A DNA stretch of 53,082 nt from Amycolatopsis sp. MtRt-6. Its GTDB lineage: Bacteria; Actinomycetota; Actinomycetes; Mycobacteriales; Pseudonocardiaceae. The notes under the pieces were generated by a model. It was given only the letters and a program-made list of their open reading frames with translations. It had not been told where the DNA came from and did not search any database. Both the position numbers and the translations under genes were made by a program. Location: NCBI RefSeq assembly GCF_017308975.1, contig NZ_JADWPD010000009.1:1-53082 (forward strand). The letters run 5' to 3'. This document shows, one piece after another, positions 16,846 to 24,799 of the stretch. Numbering within the stretch: position 1 is the stretch's first letter; each line of letters starts with the position of its first letter.

Positions 16846-17910
16846 CTACCAGTTCCGCACCGGAGGCGCGTATCCCGCCGGCTTGTCGCCGACCTTCAGG
16901 CCCGGGCTCACGATCCAGTTCTGGTACGCCGGGGTGAACATGCGGTACACCGACGCCGGCTGGATCGCGCTCGCTTCGTCCAGCGTGGCTCGCAGCTCCG
17001 CCGGGATCTCGAAGTCCAGCGCCGCCATGCTCCTGCCGAGCTGGTCCGCGCTGCTCGCGCCGACGATCGCCGCCGCGATGCCCGGCTGGGTGGCCACCCA
17101 GTTGAGCGCCACCTGGGCCATCGTCACGCCCAGGGCGTTCGCGACCTCCTCCAGCGGCTTGAGGAGCTGCCAGTCGCGGTCGGTCCACGTGGGTGCGTCG
17201 CTGAGCCGCCCGGCGCCGCCGTCGCGGTACTTGCCGGTGAGGAAGCCGCCCGCCAGCGGGCTCCACGCCGTGATGCCGAGGCCGAGGGTCTGGCCCATCG
17301 GGACGTGCTCGGTCTCGATGTCGCGCTGCACCAAGGAATACGGCAGCTGCAGGTTGACCATCGGCGCCAGCGCGTGCGACTCCGCGAGCGTCTGGGCCCG
17401 CGCCGCGTACCAGCTCGGGACATCGGACAGGCCCGGGTAGCGGATCTTGCCCGCGCGGACCAGGTCGTCGAACGTGCGCACCACCTCCTCCACCGGAGTG
17501 ATCCGGTCCCAGGTGTGGAGCAGGAAGACGTCGACGTGATCGGTGCCCAGACGGCGCAGGGACGCCTCGAGCGCGCGGATCATGTGCTTGCGCCCGTTGC
17601 CGCCGGCGTTGGGGTCGGCCGGGTCGACGCTGTTGGTGAACTTGGTGGTGAGCACCACGCGGTCGCGGACCTTCGCCTCGGCGATCAGCTTGCCGAGGAT
17701 CGTCTCGCTTTCGCCCGCGGTGTAGAAGTCCGCCGTGTCCAGGAAGTTGCCGCCCTCGTCGAGGTACTTCCGGAAGATCGGGCGGACGTCGGCTTCGGTT
17801 TTGCCGTAGGCGGCGTGGAAACCGCCGGTGCCGAAGTTCATCGTGCCGAGTGCGAGCCGGCTGACGCGCAGGCCGGAGCGGCCGAGGAGGTAGTACTGGT
17901 CGAGTGCCAT
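16846..17910 (-). CDS. aldo/keto reductase
   Basis: The 354-residue NADPH-dependent oxidoreductase has the full catalytic tetrad: Asp58, Tyr63 (FLDTADFY), Lys90 (TTKFTN) and His132 (LLHTWD). The start ATG at 17910 matches the family start ALDQYYLLGRSGLRVSRLAL; a longer frame extends into the palindrome upstream. It reduces aldehydes or ketones; the substrate is not evident. It converges with the amidohydrolase gene with no gap (stop codons abut) and follows the tannase gene on the same strand. Confidence 0.9.
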   Translation of the reverse strand: MALDQYYLLGRSGLRVSRLALGTMNFGTGGFHAAYGKTEADVRPIFRKYLDEGGNFLDTADFYTAGESETILGKLIAEAKVRDRVVLTTKFTNSVDPADPNAGGNGRKHMIRALEASLRRLGTDHVDVFLLHTWDRITPVEEVVRTFDDLVRAGKIRYPGLSDVPSWYAARAQTLAESHALAPMVNLQLPYSLVQRDIETEHVPMGQTLGLGITAWSPLAGGFLTGKYRDGGAGRLSDAPTWTDRDWQLLKPLEEVANALGVTMAQVALNWVATQPGIAAAIVGASSADQLGRSMAALDFEIPAELRATLDEASAIQPASVYRMFTPAYQNWIVSPGLKVGDKPAGYAPPVRNW

Positions 17911-17965
17911 GACGTCAGCGTGCCGAGCCGATTTTGGACCCGCAAGTCCAGTCCGCTCCAACGCA

Positions 17966-18012
17966 CCCAATGTGGCCTTCGGTGCGTTCAACGCACCGAA
18001 GGCCACATTGGG
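17966..18012. repeat. perfect 23-bp inverted repeat
   Basis: Arms of 23 bases (17966-17988 and 17990-18012) are exact reverse complements around a single central base. The left arm starts CCCAATGTGGCC and ends GGTGCGTT. It lies between the tannase stop and the aldo/keto reductase start, both read leftward. There is no U-run on either side, so it is not a standard terminator; it looks like a dispersed intergenic palindrome. Confidence 0.85.
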
Positions 18013-18029
18013 GCGCTTGGGGCCGGGAC

Positions 18030-19532
18030 TCAGCGGCAGCGGTAGCTCGACGCCGTGGCCGGGTCACCGCCGGTGTACCGCGAAACCCGCGGCAACGGGC
18101 ACAGGTCGCGCGTCTTGCCGTCCGTGGACGCCGCCGTCAGCGTCGCCGGCGCCTTGCCGTGCTCCACCCAGTCGACGAGCTGCCCGAGCGCGTTCGTCGG
18201 CTCCGGGCCGCCACCGCCGAAGCAGTGCTCGACACCCGGCGCGGGGAACAGCCGGTAGAAGTCGTTGACCCGGTGCGCGCCGCCCATCGTGCGTTCCACC
18301 TGGGCGCGGTAGGACAGCGTGCCGCCCGGCGGGATCAGCTGGTCGTTCGCGCCGACGAACGTGATCAGCTTGCCGCCGGCGCGGCGGAACGCCGACAGGT
18401 TCGGGTCGGACGTGCCGATGACGGCGTCGTACTCCCGCACCGACTGGCGGAACAGGGCCGCGAACTGCGCGTACGTGAGCTTCGAGGTGTCGAAGTCCGC
18501 CTGCTTCGCCAGGAACGACTGCACCCACTTCACGGCGACCGGGAAGCCCGGCGCGGTCAGCGTGCCGTCGGGACCGGGCTGGGTGCCGGCGAGCCAGGTG
18601 AAGTCGGCGCCCTTCGGCAGCCCGGCCCACAGCCTGCGGCCGTGTTCGTCCGTCGGGCCGGCCCAGATCTTGCGCACGACCTCGGCGTCCGCGGCCGTGA
18701 CGGTGTACTCGTGGCCGTCGCAGACCACCTTCGTCCCGACGAGGCGGCGCGGGTCCCAGCCGCACTCGTCCGGCCGGTCGACGATGCCGTTGGTGACGCC
18801 GTCGCGCGCGTCGCACGCCTGGACCGCGGCCGTGCGGAACGCCGAAAGCACGCAGGGGCTGGGGAAGTCGTGACTGGAGTTCATCACGACCTGCGGCCAC
18901 AGGGTCGCGACCGCGAACTGCGTCCAGTCGACGGCGGGCGCGTTGGCGAGGATGCCGTCGAAGTCCCCGGGGTACTTCTGGGCTTCGGAGTAGCCCTGGC
19001 GGCCGCCGGTCGAACAGCCGGTCCAATAGGAGTACGAGATCGGGCGCTGGTAGTACCGCTGCGTGACGGCCTTGCCGATGACGGCTTCTTCGTGCGCCGA
19101 CCGGGTGGCGAAGTTGGTCAGGAGCGTCTGGTCGACCTGGCCGTCCTTGAGCGCCCAGGACGTGTCGAGGCCGTTCAGGGACACGCCCGCGTCGGTCGTC
19201 ACGGCGGCGTAGCCGTCCTTGACCGCCTGGGGGAGCGCGTCGAAGTTGCCGGCGGCGTAGGCGCTGCCGCCGAGGGCCTGGAGCCGGCCGTTCCACCCGG
19301 TGTCCGGCAGGGCCACGGCGACCTTGACGTGGTCCGCGCCGGTGTGCGTGAGCGTGACGGTGATCTGGCAGTACGACGGCTGGGCCGCGGCCTGCACGGA
19401 CTCGATCGTGGCGCCCGGCGGGGCGGGCACCGCGACGGCGGCGCACGGGGCCGGGGTTGCTGCCGAGGCGGCCGGCTGCGTGACGGTGGTCAGCAGAAGC
19501 GGCACGGCGGCAGCGAGAAGGAGGCGTTTCAT
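18030..19532 (-). CDS. secreted tannase/feruloyl esterase family protein
   Basis: The 500-residue protein has a signal peptide (residues 1-25). The tannase/feruloyl esterase triad is visible: Ser174 in TGCSTGGRQG, Asp397 in VGANDQLIPP and His436 in PGVEHCFGG. Cys173 and Cys437 next to Ser and His give the family's CS-D-HC arrangement, in which a disulfide links the catalytic residues. It should release phenolic acids (ferulate, gallate) from esters of plant polymers outside the cell. The ATG at 19532 is preceded by a purine-rich site. It is divergent from the LuxR-type regulator. Confidence 0.92.
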   Translation of the reverse strand: MKRLLLAAAVPLLLTTVTQPAASAATPAPCAAVAVPAPPGATIESVQAAAQPSYCQITVTLTHTGADHVKVAVALPDTGWNGRLQALGGSAYAAGNFDALPQAVKDGYAAVTTDAGVSLNGLDTSWALKDGQVDQTLLTNFATRSAHEEAVIGKAVTQRYYQRPISYSYWTGCSTGGRQGYSEAQKYPGDFDGILANAPAVDWTQFAVATLWPQVVMNSSHDFPSPCVLSAFRTAAVQACDARDGVTNGIVDRPDECGWDPRRLVGTKVVCDGHEYTVTAADAEVVRKIWAGPTDEHGRRLWAGLPKGADFTWLAGTQPGPDGTLTAPGFPVAVKWVQSFLAKQADFDTSKLTYAQFAALFRQSVREYDAVIGTSDPNLSAFRRAGGKLITFVGANDQLIPPGGTLSYRAQVERTMGGAHRVNDFYRLFPAPGVEHCFGGGGPEPTNALGQLVDWVEHGKAPATLTAASTDGKTRDLCPLPRVSRYTGGDPATASSYRCR

Positions 19533-19667
19533 CTGTCTCTCCGGTCGCTGGTCATTGCGGGGCAACGCTAGGTTCGGGGCCCGCGGCCCCGCGCCCGTCG
19601 GATGACGCTGCCGGCGTACGTCACTCGGCCGTGAGCTGCGGAAACACTGTTGGGTAAGGTCGTTTCC

Positions 19668-22361
19668 ATGGCGCTGATCGGACGGGACACCGAGCTGAAG
19701 GAGCTGGGCGAGCTCGTCGACGGCCCGGCGGACCGCAGCGGCGTGGTGATTCGCGGCGAGGCGGGCATCGGCAAGTCCGCGCTGGTGGCCGCGACGGCCG
19801 CGGCGGCGTCGGTGGCCGGGCTGCGGGTGCTGCGGACGACCGGCGCCGAGGCGGAGCGGAACCTCGCTTACGCCGGTCTGCACCAGCTGCTGTACCCGGT
19901 CCGGGCCGGGGTGACGGAGCTGCCCGAGCCGCAGCGCGACGCCCTGCGGACGGCGTTGGGGCTGGCGTCGGGGGCGGAGCCGAGCGCGTACCTGGTCGGG
20001 CTGGCGGCGCTGACGCTGCTGGCCGACGAGGCGGCGGCCAAGCCGCTGCTGCTGGTGGCCGAGGACGCGCACTGGCTGGACCGCGCGAGCGCGGACGTCC
20101 TCGCGTTCGTGGCGCGGCGGATCGAGGCCGAGCCGATCGTCCTGGTGGCGACCCTGCGGGACGGTTTCGAGTCCCCGCTGGCCGACGCGGGCCTGGCGCC
20201 GATGGTGCTGGACCGCCTGCCGGCCGACACGGCGGCCGCGCTGCTGGATTCGGTCGCGCCCCGCCTGGCACCGGCGGTGCGGACAAGGCTGCTGGCGGAG
20301 GCGGCGGGGTTGCCGCTGGCGTTGACGGAGCTGCCGTCGGCGGTGGCGGAGCCGGCCGTGCTGGATCCGGTGCTGCCGCTGACGGAGCGCTTGGAGCGCA
20401 CGTTCACGGCCCGGGTGGCGGCGCTGCCCGAGGTGACGCGCACGGCGCTGCTGGTGGCGGCGTTGAACGAGACGACATCGTTGACAGAGACGTTGGTGGC
20501 GACGAGCGCGCTGCTGGGGGTGGACGCCGATCCCGCGATCCTCGCTCCCGCCGTCGAAGCTCGGCTGATCGAGCTGTCCGCCGGGACCGTCACCTTCCGG
20601 CACCCGCTCATGCGGTCCGCCATCCCCGCCTCCGCCACCCCGCTCGACCGGCGGAACGCCCACCTCGCCCTCGTCGAAGCCCTCCGTGACCAGCCCGACC
20701 GCCGTGCCTGGCACCAGGCCGCCGCCAGCGCCGGGCCAGACGAAACCGTGGCCGCCGAACTCGAACGCACCGCCGAGCGGGCCCGCTTCCGCGGTGGGGC
20801 CGCCGCCGCGATCGCCGCCCTCGAACAGGCCGCGCGGCTGAGTCCCGGCGCCGACCGCAGAACCGACCGGCTGCTGCTGGCCGCCGAACTGGCCGTCGAG
20901 TCCGGGCGGCGGGAAACCGCCGAACGCCTGGTCCACGCCGCCAACCCCGCCGATCCGCGACGGCGGGCCACCGCGGGCCGGCTGCTCAGCGAGTTCGAAG
21001 ACGGCGTCCGCGAGGACCCCGCCCGCGTCGCCGCACTCGCCCGGACCGCCGCCGACGTCGCCGCCGACGGGCAGCACGACGCCGCCATGCGCATCCTCTG
21101 GAGCGCCGCCATGCGCTGCTTCTGGACCGAACCCGGGCCCGAAGCGAGGAAAGATCTGCTCGACGTCGCCGACCGGCTGCCCGTCCCCGGCAGCGACCCG
21201 CGGATCGTCGCCGTCACCGCGTACGTCGCTCCCTTCGAACGCGGCGAGGCCGTCCTCGGACACCTGCGGGAGCTGGTCTCCAGGACCGGCGCCGATCCCG
21301 AGGTCGACCGGTACCTGGGCAGCGCCGCGCTGCAGGTCGGCGCCTTCGACCTCGCCGCCCGGTTCTCCGCTGCCGCCGCGCCCGGGCTGCGGGCGCAGGG
21401 CCGGCTCGGGCTGCTGCCGCGGGCGCTGGCCGTCCAGGCGTGGAGCCGCGTCCGGCTCGGCGACCTCGCCGGGGCCGTGCCCGCCGCCGCCGAAGCCGCC
21501 CGGTTCGCCCGGGAGACCGGCCAGCCGTTCATGGCCGGGTTCGCCACCGCGGTCCAGGCCGAAATCGCCGCCCTGCGCGGCGACCACAAGCAAGCCAAGA
21601 CCCTGGCCGACGAGGCCGAACGCGCCGGGCTCGCGGCCGGCGCCCGGCCCGTGCTCGCCACCGTGCAGCTGACGCGCGGGCTGACGAACCTGAGCGAGGG
21701 CCGGTTCGAGGACGCCTTCGCCGATCTGCGCCGGCTGCTCGACCCGGCCGACCCCGCCTACCAGCTGGCGTTGCGCGCGTACTGCGTCCCGGAACTCACC
21801 GAAGCCGCGGTCCGGGCCGGGCAGACGGACGCGTTGCGGGACGTCGTGGCCGAACTCGAGGCCCTCGGCACCTCGGCACCCGCCCTGCGGATCGGCCTCC
21901 GGTACGCCCGGGCCGTCCTCGACCCCGGCGACGAGCTGTTCGCCGCGGCCCTCGACGCCGACCTGACCGGCTGGCCCGCCGAACGCGGCCGCGTCCACCT
22001 GGCGTTCGGTGAGTGGCTGCGGCGGCAGCGGCGGGTCGTCGAATCGCGGACGCACCTGCGGACCGCCCGCAAGACCTTCGACGCGCTCGGCATGGCCGCC
22101 TGGGCCGACCGCGCCCGGCGCGAGCTGCGCAGCGCGGGCGAGTCGAGCCCGAACCGCGGCCCGGACGCCCGCGACAAGCTGACCCCACACGAGCTGAGCA
22201 TCGCGCAGCTGGCCGCGGAAGGGCTGACGAACCGGGAGATCGGGCAGCGGCTGTACCTTTCGCACCGGACCGTCGGCACCCACCTGCACCGGATCTTCCC
22301 CAAGCTGGGCGTGAGCTCCCGCGCCGACCTCGCCGGGATGCTGAAGACCCTCGAAGGGTGA
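19668..22361 (+). CDS. large ATP-binding LuxR-family regulator (LAL type)
   Basis: The 897-residue protein has an N-terminal AAA-type ATPase with Walker A GEAGIGKS (residues 30-37) and Walker B LLLVAEDAHWLD (126-137), a long helical TPR-like middle rich in Ala and Arg, and a C-terminal LuxR helix-turn-helix (LTPHELSIAQLAAEGLTNRE onward, about residues 840-895). It probably activates target genes on ATP and ligand binding. Its divergent neighbour, the esterase gene, is 135 bases away and is the nearest candidate target. The ATG at 19668 begins the conserved ALIGRDTEL block. Confidence 0.92.
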   Translation: MALIGRDTELKELGELVDGPADRSGVVIRGEAGIGKSALVAATAAAASVAGLRVLRTTGAEAERNLAYAGLHQLLYPVRAGVTELPEPQRDALRTALGLASGAEPSAYLVGLAALTLLADEAAAKPLLLVAEDAHWLDRASADVLAFVARRIEAEPIVLVATLRDGFESPLADAGLAPMVLDRLPADTAAALLDSVAPRLAPAVRTRLLAEAAGLPLALTELPSAVAEPAVLDPVLPLTERLERTFTARVAALPEVTRTALLVAALNETTSLTETLVATSALLGVDADPAILAPAVEARLIELSAGTVTFRHPLMRSAIPASATPLDRRNAHLALVEALRDQPDRRAWHQAAASAGPDETVAAELERTAERARFRGGAAAAIAALEQAARLSPGADRRTDRLLLAAELAVESGRRETAERLVHAANPADPRRRATAGRLLSEFEDGVREDPARVAALARTAADVAADGQHDAAMRILWSAAMRCFWTEPGPEARKDLLDVADRLPVPGSDPRIVAVTAYVAPFERGEAVLGHLRELVSRTGADPEVDRYLGSAALQVGAFDLAARFSAAAAPGLRAQGRLGLLPRALAVQAWSRVRLGDLAGAVPAAAEAARFARETGQPFMAGFATAVQAEIAALRGDHKQAKTLADEAERAGLAAGARPVLATVQLTRGLTNLSEGRFEDAFADLRRLLDPADPAYQLALRAYCVPELTEAAVRAGQTDALRDVVAELEALGTSAPALRIGLRYARAVLDPGDELFAAALDADLTGWPAERGRVHLAFGEWLRRQRRVVESRTHLRTARKTFDALGMAAWADRARRELRSAGESSPNRGPDARDKLTPHELSIAQLAAEGLTNREIGQRLYLSHRTVGTHLHRIFPKLGVSSRADLAGMLKTLEG

Positions 22362-22455
22362 CGTACACCGGCTGCGTCACCTGACGGGCGCGAAGGTCAC
22401 CAAGCCGCTCCTAACGTCGTGAAAGTCCCACCCACGTTCGGCGCAGGAGCAGCAC

Positions 22456-23490
22456 ATGATCAGCAGGAGAAGGTTCGGGCAGACGGTCGCGGCCGGGCTC
22501 GCGGCGACGTCCTTGGCGGCCTGCTCGCCGGGCACTCGCGCCGCCGCCCCCGCCGCGGCGCCCACTCCCGACCTGCGGGCCGGGTCCGGGGAACACACCT
22601 CGCTCGGCCCGGTCAAGCACGCCGACGCCGGGGTGCTCACCATGGCCTACCACGAGTTCGGGCCGGCGACCGGGCAGCCGGTGGTGCTGCTGCACGGCTG
22701 GCCGTACGACCCGTACAGCTACGTCGACGTCGCACCGATCCTGGCCGCGGCCGGCTACCGGGTGATCGTGCCCTACCTGCGCGGCTACGGCCCGACGGCG
22801 TTCAAGTCCGCCGAAACCGTCCGCAACGGCCAGCAGACGGCCGTGGCGCTTGACGTCGTCGCCCTGCTGGACGCGCTCAAAATCGACAAGGCCGTCTTCG
22901 GCGGCTACGACTGGGGCGGCCGGACCGTCGACATCATCGCCGCGCTGTGGCCGCAGCGCTGCAAGGCGATCGTCGCCGTCAGCGGGTACATCGTCACGAA
23001 CCTCGCCGCGAACCAGAAGCCACTGGCCCCGCAGGCCGAACTCGGCTGGTGGTACCAGTACTACTTCGCGACCGAGCGCGGCCGCGCCGGCTACGCGGCC
23101 AACCGCCACGACTTCAACAAGCTGATCTGGAAGACCGCGTCCCCGGCCTGGAAGTTCGACGACGCGACGTACGACCGCAGCGCGGCCGCGTTCGACAACC
23201 CGGACCACGTCGCCATCGTCATCCACAACTACCGCTGGCGCCTGAGCCTCGCGCCGGGCGAGCCGCAGTACGAGACGTACGAACAGAAACTGGCCGCCGG
23301 CGCGACCATCGGCGTCCCGTCGATCACCATCGGCAGCGACTTCGACGGCGCCGCCAAGGACGGCAAGGCCTACCGCGCCAAGTTCACCGGCAAGTACGAG
23401 CACCGGGTGTTCGACGGCATCGGCCACAACGTGCCGCAGGAAGCACCCCGGCCGTTCGCCCAGGCGATCGTCGACGCCGACCGGATGTGA
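22456..23490 (+). CDS. Tat-exported lipoprotein alpha/beta hydrolase (epoxide hydrolase/dehalogenase-like)
   Basis: The 344-residue protein begins with a twin-arginine signal (RRRFGQT) that ends in a lipobox SLAAC (Cys23), so it is probably folded inside and anchored outside the membrane. The alpha/beta hydrolase fold shows the oxyanion HGWPYDP loop (80-86), a nucleophile elbow GGYDWGG with Asp152 instead of Ser, and His324 in GIGHNVPQE; Asp295 or Asp297 may be the acid. An Asp nucleophile points to epoxide hydrolase or haloalkane dehalogenase chemistry rather than an esterase. The substrate is unknown. Confidence 0.85.
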   Translation: MISRRRFGQTVAAGLAATSLAACSPGTRAAAPAAAPTPDLRAGSGEHTSLGPVKHADAGVLTMAYHEFGPATGQPVVLLHGWPYDPYSYVDVAPILAAAGYRVIVPYLRGYGPTAFKSAETVRNGQQTAVALDVVALLDALKIDKAVFGGYDWGGRTVDIIAALWPQRCKAIVAVSGYIVTNLAANQKPLAPQAELGWWYQYYFATERGRAGYAANRHDFNKLIWKTASPAWKFDDATYDRSAAAFDNPDHVAIVIHNYRWRLSLAPGEPQYETYEQKLAAGATIGVPSITIGSDFDGAAKDGKAYRAKFTGKYEHRVFDGIGHNVPQEAPRPFAQAIVDADRM

Positions 23491-23492
23491 AG

Positions 23493-23521
23493 AAAGGGGC
23501 CCGGAACACCGGGCCCCTTTT
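23493..23521. terminator. bidirectional intrinsic terminator
   Basis: A perfect 12-base-pair stem (23493-23504 with 23509-23520) has an AACA loop and is followed by T at 23521; the opposite strand ends CCCCTTTCTTC. It lies between two converging hydrolase genes and abuts the stop codon of the leftward one. Confidence 0.85.
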
Positions 23522-24294
23522 CAGCGCGTCGCGCGGTGGATGACGTCGACCACGGCGCCGGGCGCGGCCGACGCGATCGCGTGCGGCGAGTCCACCTCCG
23601 TGATCGACGCGTGCGCGCGCCGGGCCTCGAACCGTTCCGCCGCCGGGGGAATCGCCTGGTCGCGGGTCGCGACGAGAGCGTACTTCCGGATACCCGCCGG
23701 CGCGGTGGCGGTGGTCTTCTCGTCGAAGGCCGCCGCCAGGATCGGGCGCTGGCCCGCCGCCGCGACGGCCGTGTCGAGCGCCGGGAGTTCCGCGGCGAAC
23801 AGCGAGGGGTAGCTCGCCGCGTTCACGAACAGCTCCGGACCCACGGTGTGCGTCGTCGACGGGCCGATGAGCGACCCGGGGAACTGGGCGTTCAGCTGCC
23901 CGGCCGTCTCACCCGCCTCCGGGATGAACGCCGCCGCGTAGACCAGGGCCCGCACGTCGGCCGTCCGGCTCGCCAGCTCGCTGATCAGCAGGCCGCCGTA
24001 CGAATGCCCGACGAGGATCTTCGGGCCGGGCACCGCATCGAGAATCCCCTGCAGCGAAGCGACGTCCGCGGCGATTCCCCGCAGTGGAACCGCGGGCGCC
24101 ACGACCGGGTAGTGCTCGGCCAGCAGCCGCCGGGTCACCGGTGCCCACGCGGAAGCGTCCTCGAACGCGCCGTGCACCAGCACGACCGTCGGCTTCGGGC
24201 GCGCGGGCGCGGCGGCGACGCCGGGGGAGGCGGCGGTGAGCACGCCCGCCCCGGCGATCGCCACGGCGGCCAGCGCCGTGAGCGCGTGCTTCAT
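23521..24294 (-). CDS. secreted alpha/beta hydrolase
   Basis: The 257-residue protein has a signal peptide (about residues 1-29), the oxyanion loop VHGAFEDASAW, a serine nucleophile Ser98 in GHSYG, Asp212 in ATRDQAIP and His238 in DSPHAI, a complete Ser-Asp-His set for an esterase-like enzyme of the pyrethroid-hydrolase/EstC-type group. Its ATG shares bases with the stop of the upstream Ohr gene (TGATG), so the two are translationally coupled. The substrate is not evident. Confidence 0.85.
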   Translation of the reverse strand: MKHALTALAAVAIAGAGVLTAASPGVAAAPARPKPTVVLVHGAFEDASAWAPVTRRLLAEHYPVVAPAVPLRGIAADVASLQGILDAVPGPKILVGHSYGGLLISELASRTADVRALVYAAAFIPEAGETAGQLNAQFPGSLIGPSTTHTVGPELFVNAASYPSLFAAELPALDTAVAAAGQRPILAAAFDEKTTATAPAGIRKYALVATRDQAIPPAAERFEARRAHASITEVDSPHAIASAAPGAVVDVIHRATR

Positions 24295-24725
24295 CAGGCG
24301 ACCGTCGCGTCGAGGGTGACCTCGATGTTGCCGCGGGTGGCTTTCGAGTACGGGCACACCTGGTGCGCGCCCTGGACGAGCTCGTCGGCGGTGGCCTGGT
24401 CGATGCCCGTCGCCTCCAGGTGCAGCACCGCGCTGAGCTTGAACTCGCCCGCCTCGGTGTCGTGGTGCAGGGTCACCTCGGCGACCACGGCGAGGTCGTT
24501 CAGCGGCACCTTCTTCGCGCCCGCGACACGGCGCACGGCCCCGACGAAGCAGGACGCCCAGCCCGCGGCGAACAGCTGCTCCGGGTTGGTGCCGTCGCCC
24601 GCGCCGCCGAAGGCCTTGGGCACGGCGAGGGTGACGTCGAGCGCGCCGTCGTCGGAGGTCGCGCGGCCGCCGTTGCGGCCCTCCGCGGTGGAGGTGGCGA
24701 CGGCGGTGTAGGTCACTTCGGACAT
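24294..24725 (-). CDS. organic hydroperoxide resistance protein (OsmC/Ohr family)
   Basis: The 143-residue protein has the two redox cysteines of Ohr: Cys59 in GWASCFVGA and Cys124 in HQVCPYSKATRGN. It reduces organic hydroperoxides using lipoylated or dithiol partners. The start ATG at 24725 has AAGGAA upstream. It lies 74 bases after the ABC-F gene and overlaps the secreted hydrolase gene, so a three-gene leftward unit is possible. No OhrR gene is adjacent. Confidence 0.93.
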   Translation of the reverse strand: MSEVTYTAVATSTAEGRNGGRATSDDGALDVTLAVPKAFGGAGDGTNPEQLFAAGWASCFVGAVRRVAGAKKVPLNDLAVVAEVTLHHDTEAGEFKLSAVLHLEATGIDQATADELVQGAHQVCPYSKATRGNIEVTLDATVA

Positions 24726-24799
24726 GGTGTTCCTTTGCTCTCGGGGTGGTGATCCCAAGTTAGGAACCCGCGTACGCGCGCGGCGACCGTCGCACGACG

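Noticed and set aside
18030..22289. 1419-residue leftward open frame across the tannase and LuxR-type genes
   Set aside because: Only its last 500 codons are the tannase gene. The upstream part is the antisense shadow of the large regulator, kept open by GC-rich third positions.
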